Assembly: GCA_029582265.1 (NCBI GenBank)
Contig: CM055817.1
Coordinates: 27,212,258 to 27,276,257 of the forward strand
Length of the DNA: 64,000 nt
Direction: 5' to 3'
DNA from: Zoroaster sp. YZ-2022
Lineage: Eukaryota; Echinodermata; Asteroidea; Forcipulatida; Zoroasteridae
The translations under genes and the position numbers were made by a program. The notes below the pieces were generated by a model. The model ran no database searches. It saw nothing but the letters and a program-made list of their open reading frames with translations, and was not told the DNA's origin. Below are positions 10,786 through 21,063 of the stretch, piece by piece (positions within the stretch are counted from its first letter, which is position 1; each line of letters begins with the position of its first letter).

Positions 10786-10997
10786 ACTTTCTAAGTGTTG
10801 TTTTAATGATTATTTAATATTTTGTATTATATATCACTGTTTATACGAGGGGAGTATATTCAGTGGAATTGCACCCTGTCGCGTGACTGCTTCTAGTTCT
10901 ATGGCAGAAAAGTGTCGTCAACTTTTATAATTGATTTTGGTTTTATAATCAGGTATTCAATTAAAAGAAGCAATTGTTAGTTTCTTGCCATTTGTTT

Positions 10998-11218
10998 AAA
11001 GTGACAACCTTTTCATCACAAATCAACCAGGGCATGGAATCAGAGTTCTAGTTTTATATTAACCCAGTGACCTCGAAAAAACAATAATATCCCACATGAT
11101 GAGGTCATATTACTGTTGCTGCTGCATGAATGAGCCAGTAATTTTTAGTCACTGTGTTTATCTTAGACTAGGACATTTAGATTCCATTCCCTGTTGAAAG
11201 TCTATTCTGATCGTTGAC
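10998..11218. mobile_element. MITE, family A (copy 1)
   Basis: The ends pair as inverted repeats (TTAAAGTGACAAC...AACCAGGGCATGGAATC against GATTCCATTCCCTG...GATCGTTGAC). The core contains GAGGTCATATTACTGTTGCTGCTGCAT. Copies lie at 24416-24612 and 27863-28086 (inverted), and a fragment at about 58545-58640. No open frame; presumably mobilised in trans. Confidence 0.75.
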
Positions 11219-11298
11219 AAATACTGTCCTTTATAAGCCTTAATAATGCTAGTATCACATATTACTGTTGTATGTGGTGTCGATAAGTCAAAAGTAGA

Positions 11299-11610
11299 TT
11301 AACCCTCCTACACATGGAGGCCACTCTGATCCACTTAAATTTTCAATATGTTTCTTCACCAACCTTTAGTACATACAAGCCTGCTGTCCTTTTCCCAAGT
11401 AATCTTACAAAAATCAACTTGTGTGTCACCCAGTTGACAAATGTTTCAACATATTAGTAGTATGGCCTGCAAATGTATCGATGGGAGACCACCTTACTAC
11501 CTGCAATCTCAGTGGTGTGACAGTGCACAGGAGGCCACTGGCAACAGCTAATGACTTGGAGTGGCCTGAATAGGTTGTTTCAAAAATTGCACTGATTATA
11601 GGAGGGTTAA
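11299..11610. mobile_element. piggyBac-like MITE bounded by TTAA
   Basis: The element is flanked by TTAA on both sides, with terminal CCCTCCTA (11303) and TAGGAGGG (11599-11606). TTAA targets with CCC-starting termini are the mark of piggyBac transposition. The 304-bp interior has no transposase. Confidence 0.85.
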
Positions 11611-11989
11611 ACTCTATTAACATGAAAACAATTGTGAAAAAAGCTGCGTCCCCGGACCCCTTTTATTAAGCTGAGCTGTGACCAGACATAGGACACTTCT
11701 GTTGTGTGTTGTGCCCATTTGTTAGTAAAGGTCATTGTACGCATACGTACTCTTTGAGGATAAAAAATAATATGTGTGTGAAATAAACTTGACACAAAAT
11801 TAATTCTTTTGGTTATGTCTGAATTACTATTCCTATACCTTACCTTTAAAATTTAACAATGCGATTAAAAAAATATGTCTTACTCTGATCAACAAACACG
11901 TAGAACAATTGTAATCTCTCTCCGAACGTCCTGTATTATTCGGATGCAAGACGGAGACACACGAGGTTCCTCCTGTTGTGTATCGGCAA

Positions 11990-12292
11990 TACCTTTCAGG
12001 AGTGATTCTCGCTCGCTGCGTCCCATCCACCGGTCATCTGGCGCAAATTGCCGCACGGGTCTTGGCAATATTCTTCATTGGTTCTTCTTGGACGGTGTCG
12101 TTGCTCACAGGAAGTAATCTTCCACCGGAAGCCGTATGCGTTGGGTTGGAAGACAGCGAATGGCAGGTGAAGTTCTTGCGTCTGGCCCGGGCAGATAGTG
12201 GCCTTCTGTTGCAGGTCTTTGGTGGCAGGCTGTTGACCCGCCGGTGGTTATTGATGCATATGTCGAGGCGGGTCTTTACAAACAAATACACA
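11990..12292 (-). CDS. Possible cysteine-containing ectodomain exon (frames disrupted)
   Basis: This GC-richer island stands out from its AT-rich surroundings. On the minus strand, after a possible acceptor (TTTGTTTGTAAAG|ACCCG), one frame gives RKNFTCHSLSSNPTHTASGG and another gives PNAYGFRWKITSCEQ, then EEYCQDPCGNLRQMTGGW. Cysteine spacing and the tryptophan are what one might expect of an Ig-like domain broken by missing bases, but no single frame holds and I do not recognise a family with confidence. Its place between the V-type Ig exon (12915-13238) and the TM candidate (9781-10096) fits the receptor ectodomain. Open frames also exist on the plus strand. Confidence 0.3.
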
Positions 12293-12914
12293 ATTTGACG
12301 ATTTAATATTTGCGTATTTCATAAAAGCAGTCTTCATCAGATCAACAAGTTTAAATGTCTCTTGGATAAGATAATCGGATAAGATGTACACACCAATATT
12401 CTGCATCTACCTAAATCATCTTTTAAATATATTTTAGAGAAGTGCTTCATTGAATAATTAACTCTTTTGGTACGATGAAATAAGTTGTATTTTTCATATT
12501 TTCAAACCAGCAAAGGCCTATACGATAACTCATTAACTTACACTGCACCTCCATTGTCACGTTCGTTGTAACTAATTCCAAGTGAGCCGTCGCGTCTCAA
12601 TTGACATTGCAGCAACGCTCCAGAGTAGTTCCTGTGTGATATAAGGTCAAATGTACTTTGTAGAAACAAGCTGTTTGACAAAATGGAATGCAAAATCGGT
12701 CAGATATCAACTAAAGTTATTGTCCATAATGTATTTGGGTCCACAGGTGTACTGTCTATAGTGTATTGTCCACAAGGTATTTTCAAACGTATTGTTCACC
12801 AAAATGTATTTCGTCCATAACATATTAGCATTTAACATATGTATAGTTATGCGACACTTGACAGTCAATATCTGAAAGAGGTAGGTTAGGTAAAGGGTAA
12901 GTTTTATGCGGTAC

Positions 12915-13238
12915 TTTCATCATTAGCTAGAACAGAGTGCATTGGCGCAAATCAGCATTTGCAAAGCTAATCTATGGAAGAATAAAGTTGACACCACTGG
13001 TGTTGTTTCAACACTACAGTTTCTTTCAAAGAGCGATGTTACGTTCTAGTACATACTTGTTATTTGATTCATCTGCTGAAGTCACATCTTTCACTCCATT
13101 TATTTGCAGCTCGTCGTCTATAGATACCATAACTTTGAGTACGAACAATCTGGATTGTGTGTGCAATTGAACTGAACTGGCTGACCCTCGACAAGAACAG
13201 GTGGATCTCATAAGTTGTTAAGCGCACATTACATGACT
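12915..13238 (-). CDS. V-type immunoglobulin domain exon of the receptor
   Basis: An acceptor (TCATTTTCAG|AGTCATG) is followed by ESCNVRLTTYEIH, then PVLVEGQPVQFNC and HNPDCSYSKLWYL, then DDELQINGVKDVTSADESN and KYVLERNIAL. This is the A-to-E strand course of an Ig V-set domain, with the B-strand cysteine (VQFNC) and the C-strand tryptophan (KLWYL). The F-strand half is less clear (possibly NADLRQCTLF near 12930). Frame changes at about 13188 (CACCTG, one C short) and about 13122 (CTATAGAC, one base short) break it. The entry phase (2 nt needed) matches the signal-peptide exon at 15331-15388. The 3' border is uncertain. Role: extracellular ligand recognition. Confidence 0.6.
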
Positions 13239-13310
13239 CTGAAAATGACAAAGTTAAAAAACGTACATCAGTGTTGGGCGGGACTGGTGCGCAGACAGCC
13301 AGACAGAAAA

Positions 13311-14192
13311 GCTTGCCAGCCAGCCAGCCAGCCAGCCAAAGCCAGAAAACAGCCAATATCAAGTCCTTCTGCATGCTATAATAGCTAGCAAGCAGAAGTT
13401 ATTAATTATGTGGGTAAAATCAATGTGGGAGACTGCGTGCCGGCAGGTCAGGAAGCCGGCCAGCAGAGCCAGCCAACATTCAGTGCCCATCCAGTCAGGA
13501 CAGCCAACAAAGCTTGGCCAACCAGTCAGCCAGCCGTGGCCATCAGCCATCCAGTCGTAGACAGCCAACAAAGCCGGCCAACCAACTCAGCCATCCAGTC
13601 AGAGAGCCAACAAGCCAGGCAGTCATGGCATCCACATCCGAGCGTCAGGCGGCCAGCAAGCCGGCCAGCCAGTTAACGGTTGTCAGGCAGCCCAGCCAGC
13701 CAGCCATCAGCCATCCAGCTCAGACAGCCAACAATCCGCCAACCATCCAGCAGCGCCATGGCATGCATCCATCTCAGTGCAGTCAGCCAGCCAGCCATCA
13801 GCCATCCAATCAGGCGGCTGTAAGCCGGCCAGCCAGATTAATTTGCTGCAGGCAGCCAGCCAGCCATCAGCCATCCAGTCAGACAGCCAACAATCCGGGC
13901 CAACCATCTGTAGCAGCGCTATGGCATGCATCCATTCAGGCAGTCAGCCAGCCAGCCATCAGCAGTTATCCAATCAGGCTGGCTAGCAAGCCGCCAGCCA
14001 GATTAATTTGCCAGAGCAGCCAGCCAGCCATCAGCCATCCAGTCAGACAGCCAACAATCCGGCTGTAACCATCCAGCAGCTATGGCATGCATCCATTCAG
14101 GCAGTCAGCCAGCCAGCCATCAGCCAGTCCAATCAGAATTGGCTGTAGCAAAGCCGGCCCAGCCAGATTAATTTGCCAGCCAGCAAGCAAGT
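13311..14192. repeat. CAGCC-type minisatellite with a higher-order unit of about 163 bp
   Basis: The basic unit is built from CAGCCAGCCATCAGCCATCC and AGTCAGACAGCCAACA. The landmark ATGGCATGCATCCAT recurs near 13758, 13921 and 14082, giving a period of about 161-163 bp over at least three copies, with looser copies upstream to 13440. A pure (CAGC)n patch is at 13316-13338. The long open frames on both strands (up to 184 codons) arise because the repeat lacks stops. The array sits in the intron between the Ig exon and the signal-peptide exon. Confidence 0.9.
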
Positions 14193-14444
14193 CTTTCATT
14201 CTGAAACATTATCAGTTTTTAAATGTACCATTAAATAATTATTCTTAATAATTATTTAAACACAGTTAATCTCTCCAAAGAAAAACAAAAGATCTACCTT
14301 TAGTGTCCACCATTTGGGTGTTGGATTGTGGAAAGAAACTCCTGCGAAAATAGTTGTAAACTAATGTTAGTATTTAGAATTTCGTAAAACATCTCTATTT
14401 TCGCGTTAATGGCACAATTAAATTAGCTGAAACTTTGGTTTCAG

Positions 14445-15273
14445 TACATCTCTCTTGGTTCTTATAAAGTATGGATACATTTGCAGCAGTTTTACCAAAA
14501 GTGTATAATAGCATTAATGACACAATAAAATCATAAGCTGAAACGTTCACTGGTTGGTTTCTGTACATATCTCTTGATTCTTATAAAGTATGGATGCATT
14601 ATTTTTTACAGACATTGGTTGGTTTCTGTACATATCTCTTGATTCTTGTAAAGTATGGATGCATTATTTGTTACAGACATTGGTTGGTTTCTGTACATAT
14701 CTCTTGATTCTTATAAAGTATGGATGCATTTACAGACATTGGTTGTTTTCTGTACATATCTCTTGATTCTTATAAAGTATGGATGCATTTACAGACATTG
14801 GTTGGTTTCTCTACATATCTCCTGATTCTTATGAAGTATGGATGCATTTACAGACATCGGTTGGTTTCTGTACATATCTCTTGATTCTTATAAAGTATGG
14901 ATGCATTTACAGACATTGGTTGTTTTCTGTACATATCTCTTGATTCTTATAAAGTATGGATGCATTTACAGACATTGGTTGGTTTCTGTACATCTCTCTT
15001 GATTCTTATAAAGTATGGATGCATTTACAGACATTGGTTGGTTTCTGTACATATCTCTTGATTCTTTTAAAGTATGGATGCATAATTTTACAGACATTGG
15101 TTGGTTTCTGTACATATCTCTTGATTCTTATAAAGTATGGATGCATTTACAGACATTGGTTGTTTTCTGTACATATCTCTTGATTCTTATAAAGTATGGA
15201 TGCATTTACAGACATTGGTTGGTTTCTGTACATATCTCTTGATTCTTATCAAATATCGATGCATTTACAGACA
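14445..15273. repeat. Tandem array of a 59-bp unit, about 12-13 copies
   Basis: The unit CAGACATTGGTTGGTTTCTG + TACATATCTCTTGATTCTTA + TAAAGTATGGATGCATTTA repeats head to tail with little divergence from 14548. Degenerate copies begin near 14445 and the last ends with CAAATATCGATGCATTTACAG. A few units carry a 4-7-bp insertion in GCATTATTTTTTACAG. It lies in the same intron as the CAGCC minisatellite. Confidence 0.95.
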
Positions 15274-15330
15274 TTTTAACAATGGTGTACAATTCCTTTA
15301 AATGATTACGATAAAGTAATGGTTACTCAC
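15274..15330. other. Start of the long first intron
   Basis: The minus-strand donor GTGAGT (15325-15330) opens an intron of about 2.1 kb that ends at the acceptor beside 13238. Both minisatellites lie inside it. Confidence 0.5.
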
Positions 15331-15388
15331 CTATAAGGATTGCAATGGAGATATATAACGTAGTGGAAGAAATTGCGAATGACTTCAT
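15331..15388 (-). CDS. Signal-peptide exon of the Ig-domain receptor
   Basis: ATG at 15386-15388 (minus) opens MKSFAISSTTLYISIAILI, 19 codons plus one base, ending at a textbook donor (CTTATAG|GTGAGTAA). A lysine followed by a hydrophobic run is a signal peptide, and exit phase 1 is the usual phase joining a leader exon to an Ig-domain exon. The next Ig exon downstream on the minus strand (13238) begins in the matching phase. I therefore take this as the first coding exon of the receptor whose kinase exons lie at 8386-8881. The link across the 2.1-kb intron is an inference. Confidence 0.6.
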
Positions 15389-16159
15389 CGTGTCTCAATA
15401 TTAACACAGTATATAATAAGAAACTGTTGTACAGTAATGAATGAATCTGCAACAAACATACTTCCTTCTGTGTTTATTTCATTCAAAGGTAAGTTATACT
15501 AGTACAGCATTAACACCCGGCTCAGAGAGAAATAACAAAATATTGCAACGGTAAAATTCACTTTCATTTTCTGAAAGCATGATGAGAAACAAAATATGGA
15601 AAACCAATAAGGAAATAAGAAATCCATGCACTATAAATGAAAACAAAGCAAAAAAAAAAAAAAAATGAAAGTATGCAACGAAAGTATAATCCTCATCCTG
15701 AAAGTATAAACCTCAGTTCTTGACATGTACTTATTTCCTTTTCTATAGGTAAATCAAACACAACTTGTATAATACAAATCAACCATGGTGTTGCCATAGT
15801 AATTATGATCCCGCTGTGACATCACTAATTTGCTCATTGGCATATTGACCAAAAGTGCCACAAAAAAACAAAACACCAAAACATTTGCAATAAAAAAGGT
15901 TGAAAAGTAATGTCAGCGTGACTACAGAGTTGTACATAATGTACAGAGGTCCTATTTCATTGGTCCTTTCAATGGACACAAGATGTCATAATCAGCAACA
16001 CTTGGGGAATATTTAACACTTTATAGGATTCCGTTCATTACACGTACACGTTACGGTTAACATGTTTTCCCAGGTACTGACCGTTAAGGGTGTACCCCAC
16101 TAAAAACTCCCATAGTAAACAGTGCTAAACACAAAATATTCAAAAATCGTTACAAATAC
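15389..16159. other. Upstream region of the receptor gene, nothing specific recognised
   Basis: AT-rich DNA with an A-run at 15650-15666. Promoter elements for the minus-strand receptor would lie here, but I see no TATA box at a convincing distance. No other gene or repeat was identified. Confidence 0.4.
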
Positions 16160-16500
16160 TTATAATAATAATAATAATGATAATAATGTAGACTTATATA
16201 GGCGCACGTATCCACCAAACTGGTGCTCAAGGCGCGTGACATTATTACCCTGCTTATCAGGCTCACAAATCATTCCTGAAACCATCTCAGCTCTCTGGAG
16301 AGTATACAGCTCAATTGCTGCCATTACAGAGCATATAGGGCTAAACACAACAACCAACTCTGCCTCACAGGTACCCATTTACCCCTGGGTGGAGAGAAGC
16401 AGTTATAGTAAAGTGTCTTGCTCAAGGACACAAGCACCATGGTCGCCGCTGGGATTCGAACCCACATTCTGACGACTCAGCCATCAGAACACAATCCGAT
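16160..16500 (-). mobile_element. tRNA-derived SINE (copy 1)
   Basis: In minus orientation: a head with GGGTTCGAATCCCAGC (tRNA-type B box), then GTGTCCTTGAGCAAG, a body with TGAGCTGTATACTCTCC and ACGTGCGCC, and a TTATTATTATT tail at 16160-16185. The A-box part of the head is diverged. The same family is at 20435, 25417, 31538, 56785 and 56961. The open frames here are SINE-encoded by chance. Confidence 0.85.
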
Positions 16501-16502
16501 GC

Positions 16503-17000
16503 ACCTCAGTTTTTAAAACCAAAAGAAAAAATATTGATCGATATATAACCTTTTTATTTTCTTCTCTATTTACTGTCTAAAGTCCAGGTTTCCAGGGAGT
16601 TATTCTCATCCCAATGAAAACCATTCCTCTACAGTAGTGAAAACGTCCACACTGAAAAGCAGCCATTTTGAAAAGGCCTTGCAGCTTCGAAATCAAATGG
16701 GACCACTTTTTCAGGGCCTAGTGTATCCAAAATACTCACAGTTGAAAGTCAAGGATCCCAGGTTATGATGTTGGTCATTTTTACACAATCCATCAATGTA
16801 TGGGCCTCAAATCTTTGTTTTTCAGAAATATTTGAGGACATACACTTTATGATAAACAGCTCGGCGCATGAATTTCTCACAATTTAGTGGAGTGTACCCG
16901 ACGTGTGTGTGGTCGACAATGCGATTTGGTCTTTTATAACGCATGGCATATATGTTTTGTTTAATGTTGTAGGTTTCATGGTATTGATCGTCATTATGTT
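16503..17000 (+). repeat. Inverted duplicate of the 10079-10785 segment
   Basis: Matches the reverse complement of 10079-10785, without the hAT-like MITE. The SINE at 16160-16500 abuts its left border exactly at TTTTTAAAACC. The right end runs into a TTTCATGGTATTGATCGTC stretch shared with the candidate TM exon of the receptor. Confidence 0.8.
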
Positions 17001-17130
17001 GCAGCTGCACGGAGCTGCGGCCATCTTCGTCACATTCCCTGTATACGCATGTACGATCACAGCACTGATAATCAATGGGAAAAACATATGCAGCGTGAAA
17101 GGTCTACACGGAGTACAACATTGTTGTTAA
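16973..17130 (+). pseudogene. Candidate duplicated transmembrane exon
   Basis: After an acceptor-like TTTAATGTTGTAG|GTTTC the plus frame gives FMVLIVIMLQLHGAAAIFVT followed by FPVYACTITALIING and ends at a stop near 17130. The first 12 codons mirror the candidate TM exon on the minus strand at 10096 (FMVLIVCISVLQL). Further on the two copies diverge. It could be the membrane exon of a second, oppositely oriented receptor gene or a dead fragment. No kinase or Ig exon was recognised on the plus strand around it. Confidence 0.3.
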
Positions 17131-17167
17131 ATCGCATAATACTATAGTAATCACATAAATCAATAAT

Positions 17168-17415
17168 GATCCAAATATGTATAAACAAGAATTTAGGCAA
17201 ATCAAGGTATAACATATAAAATATGTATAAATGCATATAAAATAAATGTTGTTCAGCTGAAACTCTTGAGCATCGGAAGACGGATAATTCGTCTGTTCTC
17301 CTCAGAATAAAATTCATATTTTTACACCAAACACCAAATCGCATAATTTAGCTTATTAAGACATTAACTGACAAATCAGTCAATAAAAAAAATATAAGCA
17401 AGAGTTTTTAAAATG
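17168..17415. repeat. Direct repeat, copy 1 (second copy at 18548-18800)
   Basis: The block starting ATCCAAATAT and TATAAACAAGAATTTAGGCA, with CATCGGAAGACGGATAATTC and AGCTTATTAAGACATTAA, recurs at 18548-18800 in the same orientation. A partial third copy is at about 17430-17515. The long inverted repeat at 17685-18320 lies between the two copies. Confidence 0.85.
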
Positions 17416-17569
17416 TAAAAAGACCACTTGGGTATTGGAAGACTTGTTTGTAACTGGCTCCTCACCGAATAACATTTGTATATTTACACCCTACTCCAAA
17501 TTGCTAAATCTAAAACTAATATTCACAATCATACGATATAATATTGCTGCAAGTTTACGATTAATTTTG

Positions 17570-18468
17570 TAACCGAGTAACCGAACAGACAATACACGGT
17601 TAATCGGTTAACCGAACCAAATTTTAAAAACATAAAAGATGGTAGGACAAAAAGTTTGATGTTAAATTTATGTTATTCACTACCGGTATATACACACATC
17701 ACAACTTCTAAGTTCCCCCTAATATTTTTTTAGAATATCTCAACAAGTATTGCATGAATTTTAAAAATTCAAAAAGCAAATGACAGAATGACATGTTCTA
17801 CACAGCTCGTAATGAAATGGTTGAAATTCAATCATGCATGCACAATTGACAGTGATTTGAATGAAAATTCAGCTGAAAAAAAAGTTGCAGTACAAAGCAT
17901 TGCTTCAAGGGCATGTTACACATGCAGTTTTCTGTAAGAACTCATGCATCAATAACAATGGTATTGATGGCTGTTTCATAATAAGAAAAGAATATTCAAA
18001 GAGCAACATGCAACATGCATGTCCATTGTTTTAGAAGAGTTTAATATGGAATTGGTCCTCCATTATTCTCCCTAACTGAGTTCTTACAGAAAACTACATG
18101 TGTAACATGCCATTGAAGCAATGCTTTGTACTGCAACCTTTTTCAGCTGAATTTTCATTCAAATCACTGTCAATTGTGCATGCATGATTGAATTTCAACC
18201 ATTTCATTACGAGCTAAGAACATGTCATTCTGTCATTTTTGAATTTTTAAATCATGCAATACTTGTTGAGATATTCAACAAAATATTAGGGGAACTTAGA
18301 AGTTGTGATGGGTATATGGTAATTTTTTGGATTGATTGAAGAGACGTTGACGGATTTTGTATGGGGTTATCGCACAAAGGGTAGCATCAATTGGTTTTGG
18401 ATAACCGAACATTAAAAATTAACCGAGTAAAACAGTCGGTTAACCGAGTAACCGAGTAATCGTTGCAG
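17570..18468. mobile_element. Long fold-back element with about 250-bp arms
   Basis: The left arm 17685-17940 (ATCACAACTTCTAAGTTCCC onward, then CTGTAAGAACTCATG) is the reverse complement of 18055-18320. The loop is only about 120 bp. Outside the arms are TAACCGAGTAACCGAAC-like motifs (17571-17622 and 18403-18467) resembling those of the hAT-like element at 9340. The right edge ends CGTTGCAGCACGAGGTGTTGG. No transposase is visible. Arms differ by few substitutions, so the insertion is fairly recent. Confidence 0.75.
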
Positions 18469-18547
18469 CACGAGGTGTTGGTTAGCAGTTTGCAATGGCT
18501 ATTTTTTTCTGTATTCAAAATAGCTCTACGTCTCTAAATAATTAATT

Positions 18548-18800
18548 ATCCAAATATTTATAAACAAGAATTTAGGCAAATCAAGGTATAACATTAAATC
18601 TATATGAAATAAATGTCGTTCAGCTGATATAAAATGGAAGAAGAATTCCGTTGAACATCGGAAGACGGATAATTCATTTGTCAGTCCTCACAATAACATT
18701 TATATTTTTTACACCCCACACTAAATCGTACAATTCTAGCTTATTAAGACATTAAACGATAAATCAGTCAGTAGAAAACAAATTTATAAAGAAGAATTTC
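18548..18800. repeat. Direct repeat, copy 2
   Basis: Second copy of the 17168-17415 block, about 85 percent alike by eye. With copy 1 it brackets the fold-back element. Confidence 0.8.
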
Positions 18801-19560
18801 AAGGTTCATGAGATAGGCCATCGTCTCATAGAAGTTTTAATATAAAATATTGATGTGGACACACCATTCAAACTTTATATGTACCTCGAATATAGAAAGT
18901 AAAAACTCCACGAAAGGTCAATATAAATAAAAATGGGCAAAGAATATGTTTATGTTTCATTCATTACCGTCCAGTTGATAAATGATGCAATTTCCCCCCT
19001 GCACACTTTTACTTTCGTTTTCCTATCATTTGAAAGCAGTTACTTCATGTTTGCTTTTTTCCAGCAAAGCTTTGGCGCTTCTATCACGTATAACAACTGT
19101 TTACTTCCATGATCACTGTAATAATTCACCTTCACCTTAAATCACCAGAAATTAGAGAAAATCACAACAACATTTGGAAACGATGGAAGTCCAAAAATTA
19201 TTTGTCGAACGTAATATAAAGTGCAACCAAGGAGGTTTTTTTAAATGTTATTATGAGCCCGAGAAAGAGGGAGGGTGATGCTGTGGACCATCTTCCTGCA
19301 CGCATCTGAAAGGGGGGGGGGGTGTATATCCACTACCACTCCCCTGGGATTTATGCCAGTTGTTTGGAGTGACAAAATGCTTATTATCTGTTCTGATATT
19401 GTTAATTTCTAAAAAGCACGTCCCTTTAAAAGTTCTATGGGATGCAATTTTATAAAGATATTTATTTTAATAGTATAATATCCATATTTCTGAATAGTTC
19501 AAGATAAGGGAAGTCTATTTTTCACGTAAATGAATGTATTTTTGGGTGTTTTTTTCAGCC
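18801..19560. other. 3' flank of the propeller gene, no feature recognised
   Basis: On the minus strand this follows the stop codon at 19561-19563 and probably contains the 3' untranslated region. A short G-run is at 19311-19322. No repeat or RNA gene was identified. Confidence 0.4.
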
Positions 19561-20382
19561 TCAAGCATGAACTACTTTGTCATTTTGCTCTGCCTTCCCA
19601 GCAATCGCATATATTTTCACAGAGTTGGTCTCGTACAAGGCTGCTTTGAATTCCCCAAAGAAGCACAGACCCTTTAGGTGGCCGATGTCTGTCTGAAATA
19701 TCTGAAGTATGTCCAAGGTTTCCACATCATACTGATGTATCCGACAGTCATTCACAACGTACAGAAGGCATGCATTCACTGTCATCTCTCCGATTTCTGT
19801 TTGGGTATCGGCCGGGGTAATCTTAATCGATTCTTTGATCTTCAACATATCAACCCACTTTTACCTTTCTTGAAATTGTACTTATAAACCGAGTCCCGTC
19901 CGTTGCTGACGAAAACGATGCTTCCAACCGTAAAGCCGCGATGTGGGCCAGCTTAAAGTCAATTTTGTATTGCTTTTTGTTGTTTGTACGGGTCTCAAAA
20001 CATAAACACCCTTTTTCATTTTGTTCACCTACAAACAGTGTCCCATCAGCATCGACGGCAATCTCAAACGGGTATTTAAACCGCTGTGCCAACTGGACCT
20101 GTTCCGCCACACCTAATTTTACGTCCACGTACAAAAACTTGCTATTTTTGAGACCAACGATTACCGAGTGACCAGTGGCTTGCATGGCTATGCTTACGAC
20201 GTCTTTGTATGAAGCATCGGACTCCTCTGTTACAAAGTGGGAGATAAAACATGACGAAAGAACATGCAGACCACTCCCAGTTGCCACCACCAGTCCCCCA
20301 CTGGGCGAGGCGACCACACCCTTCACTCCCTGAAAGACATCGGCAGAAAGATTTCCTCCGTGTCTCCACTGGATCATATCAC
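19561..20382 (-). CDS. Beta-propeller (TRIM/NHL-type) protein, 3' terminal exon
   Basis: The exon opens after an acceptor (GTTTCAACATGCAG|GTGATATG) and runs about 270 codons to TGA-class stop at 19561. It has repeating blade-like blocks: GVVASPSGGLVVATGSGLHV, VVSIAMQATGHSVIVGL, PFEIAVDADGTLFVGEQN, HIAGFTVGSIVFVSNGR and IGHLKGLCFFGEFKAALYE. This fits the six-bladed C-terminal propeller of TRIM/B-box-type proteins, which bind RNA or protein partners; RING and B-box exons are not seen here. Two frame changes, at about 19930 (ATCGCGGC) and 19855 (GGTAAAAGTGG), each need one base, the second in an A-run. After that the frame reads NFKKGKKWVDMLKIKES without break. Upstream exons would lie above 20382, before the Ig gene at 22582. 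A SINE (20435-20783) is open in frame just upstream. Confidence 0.65.
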
Positions 20383-20434
20383 CTGCATGTTGAAACAAAT
20401 CAAAATCATCAGCTACACGAGTCATTTCTTTGTT

Positions 20435-20783
20435 AATAATAATAATACATATGTGTGGACTTATATAGCGCACGTATCCACCAACTAAGTGGTGCTCAAG
20501 GCGCATTATAATACCCTGCTCATAAGGCTCATAAATCATTCCTGAAATCATCTCAGCTCCCTGGGGAGTATACAGCTCAATTGCTGCCATTACAGCGCAT
20601 ATAGGGCTAATCAACCAACTCTGCTCTCACAGGTACCCATTTAACCCTGTGTGGAGAGAAGCAATTATGGTTAACTGTCTTGCTCAAGGACACAAGTGTC
20701 ACGGCTGGGATTCGAACCCACATTCTGCTGCTAACACCAGAACTTGAGTCCGGTAGTTAGACCGCTCGGCCACGACACTCCAT
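20435..20783 (-). mobile_element. tRNA-derived SINE (copy 2, near full length)
   Basis: Minus orientation: GTGTCGTGGCCGAGCGGTCT (A-box-like, tRNA-Leu/Ser type) at 20783, GTGGGTTCGAATCCCAGCC (B box), GTGTCCTTGAGCAAGACAG, the body, then GCGCTATATAAGTCCACA and a TATTATTATTA tail. The minus-strand frame through the body stays open into the propeller exon, so the long open frame there is partly SINE. Confidence 0.9.
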
Positions 20784-20837
20784 GCATGTTGTTTCTAATT
20801 GAGGAGGAAATAATTCACAACCGTTTGCAAAATGACG

Positions 20838-21063
20838 TCAGAGCAGTTGTGTACCGCATGACAGAGCTACTTTGGAAAGAAACTTTGAAAGAAAGGTTGC
20901 AGGGTGGACCAATGACCAATCACTGCTACAGATTCTGCCCCTTAGGGGCTGCTGATGAGACCGAGTTAGGTAGACCCAGCAGCGAACTATGGGATGTTGC
21001 CCGTGTCCCTCTGCTCCCCTCCAAGGCTCGTGCCCTGGGACGTTCCAAACCAAAGGAAATCTA
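20838..21063 (+). CDS. Unassigned open frame, possible 3' exon
   Basis: The plus frame reads MTELLWKETLKERLQGGPM, then RFCPLGAADETELGRPSSEL and VPLLPSKARALGRSKPKEI before a stop. Composition looks more protein-like than the surroundings, and a possible acceptor (GACGTCAG|AGCAG) precedes it. I recognise no family. It abuts the 5' end of the SINE and could be a retroposed or truncated fragment. Confidence 0.2.

Noticed and set aside
13514..14068. 184-codon plus-strand frame rich in Gln, Pro and Ser
   Set aside because: Lies wholly in the CAGCC minisatellite, with open frames also on the other strand.
13311..15273. Arrays of regular repeats considered as CRISPR
   Set aside because: Repeats are contiguous with no unique spacers, and the DNA is eukaryotic.
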